Assembly: GCA_934130285.1 (NCBI GenBank)
Contig: CAKOXT010000001.1
Location: 372,001 to 436,000 of the forward strand
DNA: 64,000 nt
Origin: an uncultured Clostridia bacterium
GTDB taxonomy: Bacteria; Bacillota; Clostridia; TANB77; CAG-508
Direction of reading: 5' to 3'
Under the pieces are notes generated by a model. It did no database searches. It worked only from the letters and a program-made list of their open reading frames with translations, and was not told where the DNA came from. Positions within the stretch are counted from its first letter, which is position 1; each line of letters opens with the position of its first letter. This document shows, piece by piece, positions 27,804-36,369 of the stretch. The translations under genes were made by a program, and so were the position numbers.

Positions 27804-27808
27804 ATAAT
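27780..27808 (+). promoter_or_regulatory. Promoter of the TetR gene
   Basis: TTGACT (27780-27785), 17-base spacer, TATAAT (27803-27808). It overlaps the right arm of the inverted repeat. Confidence 0.88.
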
Positions 27809-27850
27809 GGTATTTGTAAAAACTATTAACAAGGAGTTTTTTGTATATTT

Positions 27851-28453
27851 ATGAGCGAAAATGAAATTAGAGAACCTGTTCAAAAGCGTTCTATTGAAAA
27901 GAAAGAAAAAATTATAAATGCTGGTTTTGATTTAATTTGTCAAAAAGGATATTACAATACAAATACAGCTGAAATAGCTAAAGCAGCAGGAGTTTCAACT
28001 GGAATCATATATCAGTATTTTAAAGATAAACATGATATTTTATTGGCTGGTGTTGAAAGATATGCTTCTGATATTTTCTATCCTATGTTAAATATTACAA
28101 AAGCTAAATTTGAAAAAAAGGATTTAGACAAAATTCTTAGAGCAATGATTTCAAAATTTATTGAAAATCATAAGCTTTCTCAAGAAGCTCATGAGGAAAT
28201 TATGGCTATGACTCATTCTGATAAAGATATCGCTAATTTCTTTCATCAACACGAGATTTTTATGACAAATGTTTTGACTAAATTACTATTAGATAACAAC
28301 TTTGGTTGTGAGAACCTTTCTGAGAAGGTTCATATTACTATTCATTTGATTGATGATTTGTGTCATGAGATTGTTTATCATAAACATAAAGAAATGAATT
28401 ATGATGTAATGACTGATATAACTATAAAAACTATAGAAAATTTGTTAGGATAA
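27851..28453 (+). CDS. TetR/AcrR-family transcriptional repressor
   Basis: 200 residues. The N-terminal helix-turn-helix (about 17-62: KIINAGFDLICQKGYYNTNTAEIAKAAGVSTGIIYQYFKDK) is typical of TetR; the rest is the ligand-binding helical domain. It is divergent from the ABC exporter and the operator between them overlaps both promoters, so it most likely represses the exporter and itself until a substrate binds. The AAGGAG site is unusually far (14 bases) from the ATG, so translation may be weak. Confidence 0.93.
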   Translation: MSENEIREPVQKRSIEKKEKIINAGFDLICQKGYYNTNTAEIAKAAGVSTGIIYQYFKDKHDILLAGVERYASDIFYPMLNITKAKFEKKDLDKILRAMISKFIENHKLSQEAHEEIMAMTHSDKDIANFFHQHEIFMTNVLTKLLLDNNFGCENLSEKVHITIHLIDDLCHEIVYHKHKEMNYDVMTDITIKTIENLLG

Positions 28454-28476
28454 TTAATTATACAATAAATGAAATA

Positions 28477-28498
28477 GGACGCCACATTTGTGGCGTCC
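28477..28498 (+). terminator. Terminator of the TetR gene
   Basis: GGACGCCAC and GTGGCGTCC form a perfect 9-bp stem with an ATTT loop, followed by CTTTCG. GC-rich for this genome. It is shared with the converging gene at 28521. Confidence 0.85.
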
Positions 28499-28520
28499 CT
28501 TTCGAGATAAACTAAAGTTA

Positions 28521-30569
28521 TTACTTTTTAACATCTGATAATTTATTGTCTGAACCACCTGCTAGGACTAATGAAGTACTTGAATCGTCAAAAATCTGCT
28601 CTAATTCAACTCTTGATAGAATTCCTTTTTCCATAAGTTCTTCTACAAGAATTTCTAATTCAGCTCTATGCTGATTTAATATGTTATCAGCATACTTCTT
28701 TGCTTCTTTAAGAATTTCGTCCATTTCCTGGCTGATTTTTTCAATGATGCCTTCAGTATACATAGGATTTTCGCTTTCGCGAAGATATACTCTATCCTCA
28801 GTGAACTTTTCATCCAATCCATACCTGGTTATCATATCTTTCGCAAGGCGTGTTGCTCTAGTAAGATCAGACTGTGCACCTGCTGAAAGTTCATTTGTAT
28901 ACAGCTTCTCGGCTCTTCTTCCGCCTAATGATTTTGCAATCAACTGTATATAAAAGTCTTTTGTAGCAGATGGTGTTGCATATTCATCTTCTTCAAATAC
29001 ATTAACACCAAGATAGTCTTCTGCTGGCATGATTGATACAGCTAATGTATTCAGATACTGTAATTCTGGTGAGAACCTCTGAATAATATAGTGTCCAGCT
29101 TCATGGTAAGCAGTAGCTTTCTTTTTTCTTTCAGGCATCTTTTCAAACTGTTTTTTTCTGATTTCAAAGTTATCCAAAATGTCTTCTTTATCCACTTCTG
29201 TCTTACCTTTAAGCTCTGCACCAGCCATAGCTCTGTCAAGCAAATCCAGTGTCCTATCTGGATTTTTAGTTTCAAAATTGAAGCACGATGCATTTAAAAT
29301 AGTAAACTCCACAAGTTCTTTACTGATTTTAGTGTGATGAAATTCTTCCAGACTCAAAATCTGGTTTTTAATCATTTCATACAATTCATCAGTTTTAGGT
29401 TCTTTAACAACGATTTTCTCAAATCTTCGTTTAAGTGCTCCATCTTTTGAAAAATATTTTTCATATTCATCAAATGTAGTTGCTCCAATTACCTGTGTGT
29501 TTCCTCTAGCGAGAATTGGCTTTAGAGAATTTGCCAAATCCAATTCGCCATCTTTGCAAGCACCTGCACCAAGTACAGTATGAATCTCATCGATAAATAA
29601 AATACATCCTGGGTGAGTTTCAAGGAATTTAACTAACTCCTGAAATCTTGCCTCAGCTGTTCCTCTGTACTTTGTTCCTGCAACAATGGAAGTAACATCT
29701 AATGATAGTACCAATGCATCTTTAAATCTGCTGTGGCACGTTCCTTTGACAATACTCCATACGAACTTTTCAACAATTGCAGTTTTTCCGACTCCAGGAT
29801 ATCCTACCAAAATAGCGTTTCTCTTTGTCGCTTTGGAAAGAATTCTGATTAGAGTTTCGGTTTCTCGATCTCTTCCAAGGATCTTACAATATTCTTCATC
29901 AGGTGAATAGTTGTTATTCAAAACCGTCAAAAAGCTTTCAAGATTCTTTGGAAGTACAAATTTCTGATTTACTTCTTCAAAGCCTGGTTTATCAAGTGCA
30001 GTACTCGGAAGAAGTGCATTTGGTCCTAAGCAATTCATAATAAGCTCTAAATAAATATCAGTCATTTTCTCTGAAAATGCTGCAAGCATATAATGATTTG
30101 TTAAGGTGTCAGCATTATACATACTTTCTGCAATATCGATCGCTGTCACTAAGATTTCATACAGTTCTTTTGTTATAGTTATCTGTATTTTTCTTGTGCC
30201 CCCTTCTACAATCAGTTCAATTGTTAAGAAAGTGCTGCCGATATTTTCAAACTCCTCCTTTGTGAGTTCAACCTCCTCTTGATATGCTTCACCATTCATT
30301 GATGCCTCATATGCACTCTGAACAATTGCATTGTATTCTTCTGCGCGTTCTTCTTCACTTGGAAAATGTTCATTATACAGTTCCTGTACTTTTTCTACAA
30401 TTTCCATGTGCTTCATTCCCTGCTTCAGGAAATATCTGTGCAATGGGCTGTCATTCATGATTGCAAGCGTTCCAAAAGCAATCAATTCTGGAACATAGCC
30501 TAGTCCATTCCGTTCAGCTGTTTTCATTGATGTGTACAACAAATTAAGCGTATCATTATTAAGTTTCAT
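28521..30569 (-). CDS. Clp/Hsp100-type AAA+ module fused to an FtsH-type M41 metallopeptidase
   Basis: 682 residues with no membrane segment. Residues 1-180 carry two Clp-N-like helical repeats. Residues about 225-475 are a ClpA/B D1-type AAA+ module: Walker A GYPGVGKT (256-263), pore loop GTKYRGTAEAR (298-308), Walker B CILFIDEIH (322-330), sensor GATTFDEYEKYF and arginine finger ALKRRFE. Residues about 480-660 match peptidase M41: HEAGH at 489-493, GGRRAEKLY, and SAGAQSDLTRAT with the third zinc ligand Asp568. FtsH normally has its own AAA module and two membrane helices; neither is here. By eye less AT-rich than its neighbours, so possibly acquired. A self-contained soluble ATP-dependent protease is the likely role. 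Confidence 0.88.
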   Translation of the reverse strand: MKLNNDTLNLLYTSMKTAERNGLGYVPELIAFGTLAIMNDSPLHRYFLKQGMKHMEIVEKVQELYNEHFPSEEERAEEYNAIVQSAYEASMNGEAYQEEVELTKEEFENIGSTFLTIELIVEGGTRKIQITITKELYEILVTAIDIAESMYNADTLTNHYMLAAFSEKMTDIYLELIMNCLGPNALLPSTALDKPGFEEVNQKFVLPKNLESFLTVLNNNYSPDEEYCKILGRDRETETLIRILSKATKRNAILVGYPGVGKTAIVEKFVWSIVKGTCHSRFKDALVLSLDVTSIVAGTKYRGTAEARFQELVKFLETHPGCILFIDEIHTVLGAGACKDGELDLANSLKPILARGNTQVIGATTFDEYEKYFSKDGALKRRFEKIVVKEPKTDELYEMIKNQILSLEEFHHTKISKELVEFTILNASCFNFETKNPDRTLDLLDRAMAGAELKGKTEVDKEDILDNFEIRKKQFEKMPERKKKATAYHEAGHYIIQRFSPELQYLNTLAVSIMPAEDYLGVNVFEEDEYATPSATKDFYIQLIAKSLGGRRAEKLYTNELSAGAQSDLTRATRLAKDMITRYGLDEKFTEDRVYLRESENPMYTEGIIEKISQEMDEILKEAKKYADNILNQHRAELEILVEELMEKGILSRVELEQIFDDSSTSLVLAGGSDNKLSDVKK

Positions 30570-30617
30570 AACAATTACCTCCTATAATGTATTAACCTGT
30601 TGATTTGTTACTTTTTT

Positions 30618-30646
30618 ATTTTATAGCGATTATCTTTTTTTGTCAA
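30618..30646 (-). promoter_or_regulatory. Promoter of the AAA+/M41 gene
   Basis: On the minus strand TTGACA (30641-30646), 17 bases, TAAAAT (30618-30623). An AGGAGG binding site lies before the ATG at 30569. Confidence 0.7.
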
Positions 30647-30661
30647 CATAATACAGAAAAG

Positions 30662-30691
30662 AACGCTAATTTGCTACCGCGAATTAACGTT
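30662..30691 (-). terminator. Terminator of the beta-helix protein gene
   Basis: AACGCTAATT/AATTAACGTT (one mismatch or G-U) with a 10-base loop and CTTTTC on the minus strand, 8 bases after the stop codon at 30700. Confidence 0.65.
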
Positions 30692-30699
30692 TTCCTTTC

Positions 30700-31866
30700 T
30701 TATCTTCCTGTTGTTCCTACTGTTGTTACCACACCATTTATACTAAATTCTGTGCTGTTTGAAACACTTATTTCTGTTCCTTTGGCGTAATTGCCTTCTG
30801 CATATATTCCATTATTTAAAGTTCCAGTATTGATTCCATTTTTATATAATTTATATGTTCCATTGATCAATTTGCTTGAACTAATTATTAATGTTTTAAA
30901 TGATTCATTTGATTTAAATGATATTATTACATTGTCGTTTTCATCTAATAATGCAATGCTTGTTCCTTCAGAAATTGTTTCATCTAGTGTAAAACATATT
31001 GTATTTTGTGTTGATGTTTTTTCTGGTGTTTCTAACATGTCTGAACCAAGTGCAATTATTGTTCCTCCATTTATTTCAAAACCATCATCAGTATCTATTC
31101 CAGAGTCTCCTCCTTGAGCTGAGCCCATTGCATAAATTGTTCCACCATTTATTATTAAGTTTTGGTTTGAGTCAATTCCATCTCCTCCTGCGTTTATATA
31201 TATTTCTCCATTATTGACTATTATTGTTCCGCCATCTCCGCCTGCATTTATTCCATCATCATTACTTTCTATATAAATGTTTCCACCGTTTATTGTTATG
31301 TCATTTGTTTCTGCTGCTATCCCTTCGCCTTCTGTCTGATTTCCATATACAGATAATTTTCCGTTACCTGTAATTGTTAATTTGCCTATTGAATATACAC
31401 AAGCATCATATTCGCTTGAACCTCCATCTGACAATTTGTTTTCAGTGTTATCTACTATATTAATTATTAATTCGCTTGATCCTATATTGGCAATAGCTGC
31501 TGTTGCTTCATTTTCTATAGTAACGCCATCTAAATTTAATGTAACTGTATCATCTGCATTTATTAATACACAATTTTCAAAAGTTCCTGTTAGTGTGTAT
31601 TCTCCTGATTTTGTTATTGTTATATTAGTATCATATTTACTTAGATTAATATTGCTTTCTGTTACTTCTTGTCCGCTTTCTACATCTTCAGCCTTCGTTT
31701 CCTTTTCAGTTGATTCTTCTCCTGGACCTCCCATCATTCCTGGTCTTCCATTTTCTGTTTTAGTAGAATTATTTTCTGATAATTTTACTACGTTGATAAT
31801 TAATACTGTTAATATAATTGCTAGAATAACAATTGATATTAACTGAATTATTGTTTTCTTTTTCAT
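30700..31866 (-). CDS. Cthe_2159-type beta-helix surface protein
   Basis: 388 residues from the chosen start MKKKTIIQL (ATG at 31864-31866, after AGAGG; an upstream in-frame start adds nine residues). One N-terminal membrane anchor (about 4-25), a short acidic linker, and then parallel beta-helix repeats rich in NGG, DDGI and GGDGI turns (for example ITINGGNIYIESNDDGIN). These repeats are characteristic of the Cthe_2159 carbohydrate/calcium-binding family in Clostridia. It is just downstream of the two-component system at 32024-33936, though a terminator intervenes. Anchored outside the cell. Confidence 0.82.
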   Translation of the reverse strand: MKKKTIIQLISIVILAIILTVLIINVVKLSENNSTKTENGRPGMMGGPGEESTEKETKAEDVESGQEVTESNINLSKYDTNITITKSGEYTLTGTFENCVLINADDTVTLNLDGVTIENEATAAIANIGSSELIINIVDNTENKLSDGGSSEYDACVYSIGKLTITGNGKLSVYGNQTEGEGIAAETNDITINGGNIYIESNDDGINAGGDGGTIIVNNGEIYINAGGDGIDSNQNLIINGGTIYAMGSAQGGDSGIDTDDGFEINGGTIIALGSDMLETPEKTSTQNTICFTLDETISEGTSIALLDENDNVIISFKSNESFKTLIISSSKLINGTYKLYKNGINTGTLNNGIYAEGNYAKGTEISVSNSTEFSINGVVTTVGTTGR

Positions 31867-31947
31867 ATTTGTACCTCTTTCTTTTATTTTCATTATTAAT
31901 ATAACTTATAAAGATTGAAAAAAAATTGAAAATCATTTTTATATAAA

Positions 31948-32025
31948 AAAGATTAGCATCTGGAGTGTCCTTCCTTATTAAACTTTTTAGTCTAATAATT
32001 TTGGTCAGTACAGATGCTAATCTTT
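31948..32025 (-). terminator. Terminator at the end of the histidine kinase gene
   Basis: A perfect 15-bp inverted repeat (AAAGATTAGCATCTG at 31948-31962; complement at 32011-32025) with a 48-base loop and TTTTTTATAT after it on the minus strand. The upstream arm includes bases of the kinase stop codon. Confidence 0.8.
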
Positions 32026-33241
32026 ATAATATTACTTTAAAATTTGTTATTCTATTTTCACAAAGCACTTCAATTTTGCCATGGTATTTCTCTACTATTG
32101 ATTTAGCTATTGCTAAACCTAAACCATATCTTTTTTCTTTTCTATTACGTGATTTGTCAACTCTGTAAAATCTTTCGAATATTTTCTCACGTTCAGCTTC
32201 TGGAATTGGATCACCTTCATTTTTTATTTGTATTATCGCATTATTTTTTTCTTTTTCTAATTCTATATAAATATTTCCATCTTCTTTTGTATGCATTATT
32301 GCATTTTCTACAATTGTTGAAATTACTCTTTTTATATCTTCTTTGTTTCCATTGAATTTTATATTTTCAGTGATTTTATAATTTATATTTATTTTCTTTT
32401 CATATGCCATACTTTCAAACATTGAACCTATCATTAATGTTTCAGATGATAAATCAAAAATTTCCTTATGTGCAATTTCTTTTATATTTTCTGTTTTAGC
32501 TAAATATAATAAGTTGTTTATCAACTTATCCATGCTTGAAATTTCGCTTTGAATATATTCCATCCATTTAGATCTTCCTATTTGTCCTTCTAGTACATCA
32601 ACATTCGCTTCTATTACTGCTAATGGCGTTTTTAATTCATGTGATGCGTCAGATATAAATTGTTTCTGCTTTTCCATTGTTTCTTCAACTGGCTTAACTA
32701 ACATATTAGATAATTTTTTAGAAATTATGCATGTTACTATTAATACTAAAATTCCTGCTGTAATTGATATTATATAAATAAATCTAATTCTTATTATTGT
32801 ATTTTCATTTTCTGTTAACATTATAATTGTTTTTCCATTATTGTCTTTTTCAGCTTTATATATATAGTTTCCTATGATTCCACTTTTCTTATTTTTATTA
32901 TATGCTTTTAATGCATAGTCTTCTAACTCCGCATTTTTTTCGCCAGTACTATTTATTATTTTTCCTTCTTCAATAGAGAAGTAATAGTTTCCATCTATTG
33001 CGCTGTCTGGCATCATTTCTGGTGGTTCTTTTTTCTCTTCATTATCTTCTGGGTCTGTTGGTGGTTCTTGATTGCCCATTTGCTTTTTATCAAAGTCATT
33101 AAATCTATCCATCATTGTTGTGGCTGTGTTTAATGTATTTTGATAATTCATATATGCAAATATTGTTATTACTCCTAATAATATTACTGACAAGGATGTG
33201 ACTAATATTAAAAAAACTTTTTTCTTTAATTTTTCTATCAT
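32024..33241 (-). CDS. Sensor histidine kinase
   Basis: 405 residues. Two membrane helices (about 10-30 and 155-178) flank a small extracytoplasmic domain with a conspicuous Pro/Glu-rich stretch (about 55-80). The dimerisation helix has the phospho-His in FISDASHELKTPLAVIEA; then the N-box VENAIMHT, G1 and the G2 box KRYGLGLAIAKSIVEKYHG. Follows the response regulator by 17 bases. Output is unknown, though the beta-helix protein downstream is a candidate target. Confidence 0.94.
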   Translation of the reverse strand: MIEKLKKKVFLILVTSLSVILLGVITIFAYMNYQNTLNTATTMMDRFNDFDKKQMGNQEPPTDPEDNEEKKEPPEMMPDSAIDGNYYFSIEEGKIINSTGEKNAELEDYALKAYNKNKKSGIIGNYIYKAEKDNNGKTIIMLTENENTIIRIRFIYIISITAGILVLIVTCIISKKLSNMLVKPVEETMEKQKQFISDASHELKTPLAVIEANVDVLEGQIGRSKWMEYIQSEISSMDKLINNLLYLAKTENIKEIAHKEIFDLSSETLMIGSMFESMAYEKKININYKITENIKFNGNKEDIKRVISTIVENAIMHTKEDGNIYIELEKEKNNAIIQIKNEGDPIPEAEREKIFERFYRVDKSRNRKEKRYGLGLAIAKSIVEKYHGKIEVLCENRITNFKVIL

Positions 33242-33258
33242 ATTTACCTCTTACAAAA

Positions 33259-33936
33259 TTAATCTTCTTTTTCTAGTTTATATCCAATTCCTCTTACTGA
33301 TTTTATTTTTACTTTTGCTTTTAATAATTTTATTTTTTTACGTATGAATGATATGTATACCTCAACATTATTGTATTCTGCATCATTGTCGTATCCCCAT
33401 ATTTTACTTGCAATAGTTTCTCTGCTTAATACTTGATTCTGATTCATCATAAGTAATTGCAGTAGTTCCATCTCTTTTCCGTTTATAACTATTGAATCGT
33501 TTTCATATATTACTTGGCATTTATCTAAATCTAATTTTAGTCTATTAAATTCCAAAATATTTAATTCTTCTAGATTATTTGCTCTTTTTAAAATTACTTT
33601 TATTCTAGCTAGTAACTCTCTTGCATGAAACGGCTTTGTAATATAATCGTCTGCTCCATGTTCGAGACCTTGTAATTTATCTTCTATTTCTGATTTGGCA
33701 GTTAACATTATAACAGGAGTTTTTATTTTTTCATTTCGTATACTTTTTAATATTTCAAATCCATTTTTTCCGGGTAACATTACATCTAATATTATTAAAT
33801 CATATACTCCACTTAAAGCCTCATATTCTCCTTCTTCTCCGTCAGTTACTATTGTAGGTGTAAAATTCTCGTTTTTTAATATTTCTGATATGGCATCTGC
33901 TAGCCCATATTCATCTTCAACAATTAAAATTTTCAT
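33259..33936 (-). CDS. OmpR/PhoB-family response regulator
   Basis: 225 residues from the ATG at 33936 (MKILIVEDEYG). A second in-frame ATG 12 bases upstream overlaps the GGAGG site and is unlikely to be used. Receiver domain: acidic pocket EDE, phospho-Asp in DLIILDVMLPG, conserved Lys in ITKPFHARELLAR. C-terminal winged helix with LSRETIASKIWGYDN and YISFIRKKIK, RGIGYKL. Forms a two-component system with the kinase downstream. Confidence 0.95.
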   Translation of the reverse strand: MKILIVEDEYGLADAISEILKNENFTPTIVTDGEEGEYEALSGVYDLIILDVMLPGKNGFEILKSIRNEKIKTPVIMLTAKSEIEDKLQGLEHGADDYITKPFHARELLARIKVILKRANNLEELNILEFNRLKLDLDKCQVIYENDSIVINGKEMELLQLLMMNQNQVLSRETIASKIWGYDNDAEYNNVEVYISFIRKKIKLLKAKVKIKSVRGIGYKLEKED

Positions 33937-34130
33937 CTTTACCTCCATTTAATTTTATAGTAACTCTTTTTTATTGAAATTGTATTGAAAATATATTATC
34001 ACACTAATTACTATTTAGCAAAATAGTAATTCTATATTCACGATTTCCAGGTAATCTTCCAATGTAAAAAATTTGTTAAATTTCTCTTTGTGTCATATAG
34101 CAAAAATTATGCTTTTTTTAATATATAATA

Positions 34131-34161
34131 AAAGCAGCTCTATTTAATTTAGAACTGCTTT
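34131..34161 (-). terminator. Terminator of the MATE-kinase gene
   Basis: AAAGCAGCTCT/AGAACTGCTTT hairpin (one mismatch) with T-rich sequence after it on the minus strand; 6 bases from the stop codon at 34167. Confidence 0.75.
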
Positions 34162-34166
34162 CTTTT

Positions 34167-36158
34167 TTATTTTCTGTTTTGTATCATATCATATATTATA
34201 TCTGCTGATTTTTCTACACCAAATGTATCACTATTTATACAAATGTCATAGTTTGAATATTCTTTCCATTCTCTTTCTGTATAATATTTATAGTGGTTAG
34301 CTCTTTGCTTGTCTATGTTCTTAATTTCTTTTTCCGCTTTTTCTTTATCTAATCCATAGAATTTTGTTGCTCTCTTAATTTTGTCTTCCATATCGCTATA
34401 AACAAATACTTTTACAACATTTCTATTATTTTTTAATATGAAATCTGCACATCTTCCTACGATTACACATGAATCCTTTCTAGCTAATTTCTTTATTAAT
34501 TCTGTTTCTTTTATAAATAATTCGTCTTTGCTTGAAAGTCCTGTTACTTGGTCATTTTCTAAGGTAGCTAAGATACCTCTTTTTTGTTCATTTTCTTCAA
34601 TATATTCTTCTGATAATCCTGTTTCTTCAGCTAATTTTGTTACTATTTCTTTGTCATAGAACTTAACGCCAAGTTTTTCTGAAAGTAATTTAGCAACATA
34701 TCTTCCTCCTGAACCATATTCTCTTGAAACTGTTACTACTATCTTGTTTTCTGATTTTAGTTCAACAACTGTATCGCTTGCAAGTGCTTGACTTTCTTGT
34801 GACTTTTTGCCTAATTTTCTTACTTCACGAATTATTAATGTAAGTGCTATTACAAATGCTATTCCATCTGCTATTGGTCCTGCTGATAATACTCCATGTA
34901 CTCCAAATATATTTCCTAATATTATCATAGCTGGTATTAGTAAAACAATTTGTCTTGATACTGATAATATTGCACTAATTACACTTTTTCCGATTGCTTG
35001 GAAGAATATACCTGATGGAATTTGAACTCCGTTGAATATACATAACATTAAGTATGTTCTAAATGCTAGACATGCGAATTCAATATATTTTTCGTCCCCA
35101 CTACCAAATATTGCAATTAATTTATCAGGTATTGTTTGGAATAGTATGAATGCTATTGTACTTACTATAATACTTAATCCAAGTACTTTCTTTAATGTCT
35201 CTTTTACTCTATCATTTTTTCCCGCACCATAATTATATCCTATTATTGGTTGAGCTCCTACTGCAATTCCTAGAATTATACTATTTAATATTTGGCTAAT
35301 TTTCATTACGATTCCAAGTACTGTAATTGGTATTTCTGAACCAAATTCAGAATTTGCTCCGCATTTTTTTAACATATTATTTTCTGCAGCCATTACAAAT
35401 ACGATACTCATTTGTGTTATAAAACTGCTTATTCCTAGTGATAATAATTTTCCTACTGCTTTTCCGTTTAATTTAAAATCTTTTTTATCAAGTTTTACTG
35501 ATTTGAATCTTTTTATATAGCATATATTTAATATAAATGTTAATACTTGGCTGACTATTGTTGCAAAAGCAGCTCCTTTAACTCCCATATTAAATACAAA
35601 TATAAAAATTGGATCTAATATTGTATTTAATAATGCTCCTGAAACCATTGATACCATTGAATATTTTGGACTTCCGTCTGCTCTAATTATTGAATTTAAT
35701 GTTGTTCCAACCATCATAAAAGGTAAACCTATTGCTATTATAAATCCATAATCTAACGCATATGGTCTTAATGCCTCTGTGCATCCAAATAAATTTAAAA
35801 GTTGTGGCAATAAAGCTAATATTACTACAAAGAATACAATTGATATTAATATTGATGTTAATATTCCGTTTGCTACCCCTCTTTTAGCTTCATCTTTTTT
35901 CTTTTCACCAAGTTTTAAACTAAGGTATGCTGATGTACCATCACCTATCATTAAAGCAAATGCTAAGCATATCATATTTAAAGGAAATACAATATTTGTT
36001 GCTCCATTTCCTAAGTATCCAACACCCCATCCTATGAAGATTTGATCAACAATGTTATATAATGAGTTTACTAACATTGATATGATACAAGGTATTGAAA
36101 ATTTTCTCATTAATTTTCCTATTTTTTCTTTTCCTAGTATGTTTTCTTCTACTTCCAT
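34167..36158 (-). CDS. MATE-family multidrug efflux protein fused to a cytidylate-kinase-like domain
   Basis: 663 residues. Residues 1 to about 445 form a 12-helix MATE exporter (KLMRKFSIPCIISMLVNSLYNIVDQIFIG at the N-terminus, as in DinF/NorM types). After a polar linker, residues about 470-663 match the cytidylate-kinase-like family: VTVSREYGSGGRYVAKLLSEKLG, a P-loop-like start, DKEIVTKLAEETGLSE, and a C-terminal nucleotide-binding region. I recall similar fusions in Firmicutes, but the biological reason is unclear. The gene has its own strong promoter and an attenuator-like leader (36162-36361). Confidence 0.88.
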   Translation of the reverse strand: MEVEENILGKEKIGKLMRKFSIPCIISMLVNSLYNIVDQIFIGWGVGYLGNGATNIVFPLNMICLAFALMIGDGTSAYLSLKLGEKKKDEAKRGVANGILTSILISIVFFVVILALLPQLLNLFGCTEALRPYALDYGFIIAIGLPFMMVGTTLNSIIRADGSPKYSMVSMVSGALLNTILDPIFIFVFNMGVKGAAFATIVSQVLTFILNICYIKRFKSVKLDKKDFKLNGKAVGKLLSLGISSFITQMSIVFVMAAENNMLKKCGANSEFGSEIPITVLGIVMKISQILNSIILGIAVGAQPIIGYNYGAGKNDRVKETLKKVLGLSIIVSTIAFILFQTIPDKLIAIFGSGDEKYIEFACLAFRTYLMLCIFNGVQIPSGIFFQAIGKSVISAILSVSRQIVLLIPAMIILGNIFGVHGVLSAGPIADGIAFVIALTLIIREVRKLGKKSQESQALASDTVVELKSENKIVVTVSREYGSGGRYVAKLLSEKLGVKFYDKEIVTKLAEETGLSEEYIEENEQKRGILATLENDQVTGLSSKDELFIKETELIKKLARKDSCVIVGRCADFILKNNRNVVKVFVYSDMEDKIKRATKFYGLDKEKAEKEIKNIDKQRANHYKYYTEREWKEYSNYDICINSDTFGVEKSADIIYDMIQNRK

Positions 36159-36242
36159 ATTTCTCCTTTCTTTTTTCTTTAAAATTTGGTCAATTTTTTG
36201 ACAACAATTTTGAGTGTTGTCTTATGTCTTTTTTAGACATAA

Positions 36243-36268
36243 AAACAACACTATTTTCATAGTGTTGT
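36243..36268 (-). terminator. Strong intrinsic terminator in the leader of the MATE-kinase gene
   Basis: Perfect 11-bp stem (AACAACACTAT with ATAGTGTTGTT) and a 4-base loop, followed by GTTTTTATG on the minus strand. It lies 65 bases after the promoter and about 85 before the start codon, so it could control read-through. Other leader hairpins: ATCTTT/AAAGAT at about 36270-36305, TATGTCT/AGACATA and GACAAC/GTTGTC closer to the gene. Confidence 0.82.
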
Positions 36269-36332
36269 TCGTTATCATCTTTACTATTGCTGTATTGCAA
36301 AGATGTGCGTTTCCATTTCACAAGTATTTTTT

Positions 36333-36361
36333 ATTATACCAATAATTAAATTACTTGTCAA
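36333..36361 (-). promoter_or_regulatory. Promoter of the MATE-kinase leader
   Basis: On the minus strand TTGACA (36356-36361), 17 bases, TATAAT (36333-36338) with a TGG extension: a perfect sigma-A promoter starting 8 bases after the metK stop codon. Confidence 0.88.
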
Positions 36362-36369
36362 ATTGTAAA

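Noticed and set aside
28521..30569. Two adjacent genes misjoined, giving the Clp-M41 fusion
   Set aside because: The frame is continuous, with no internal stop, start signal or composition change at the junction around residues 475-485.
36221..36316. 31-codon leader peptide gene in the MATE-kinase leader
   Set aside because: The frame is open but lacks a Shine-Dalgarno site, so I do not list it as a gene; mentioned only as a possibility.
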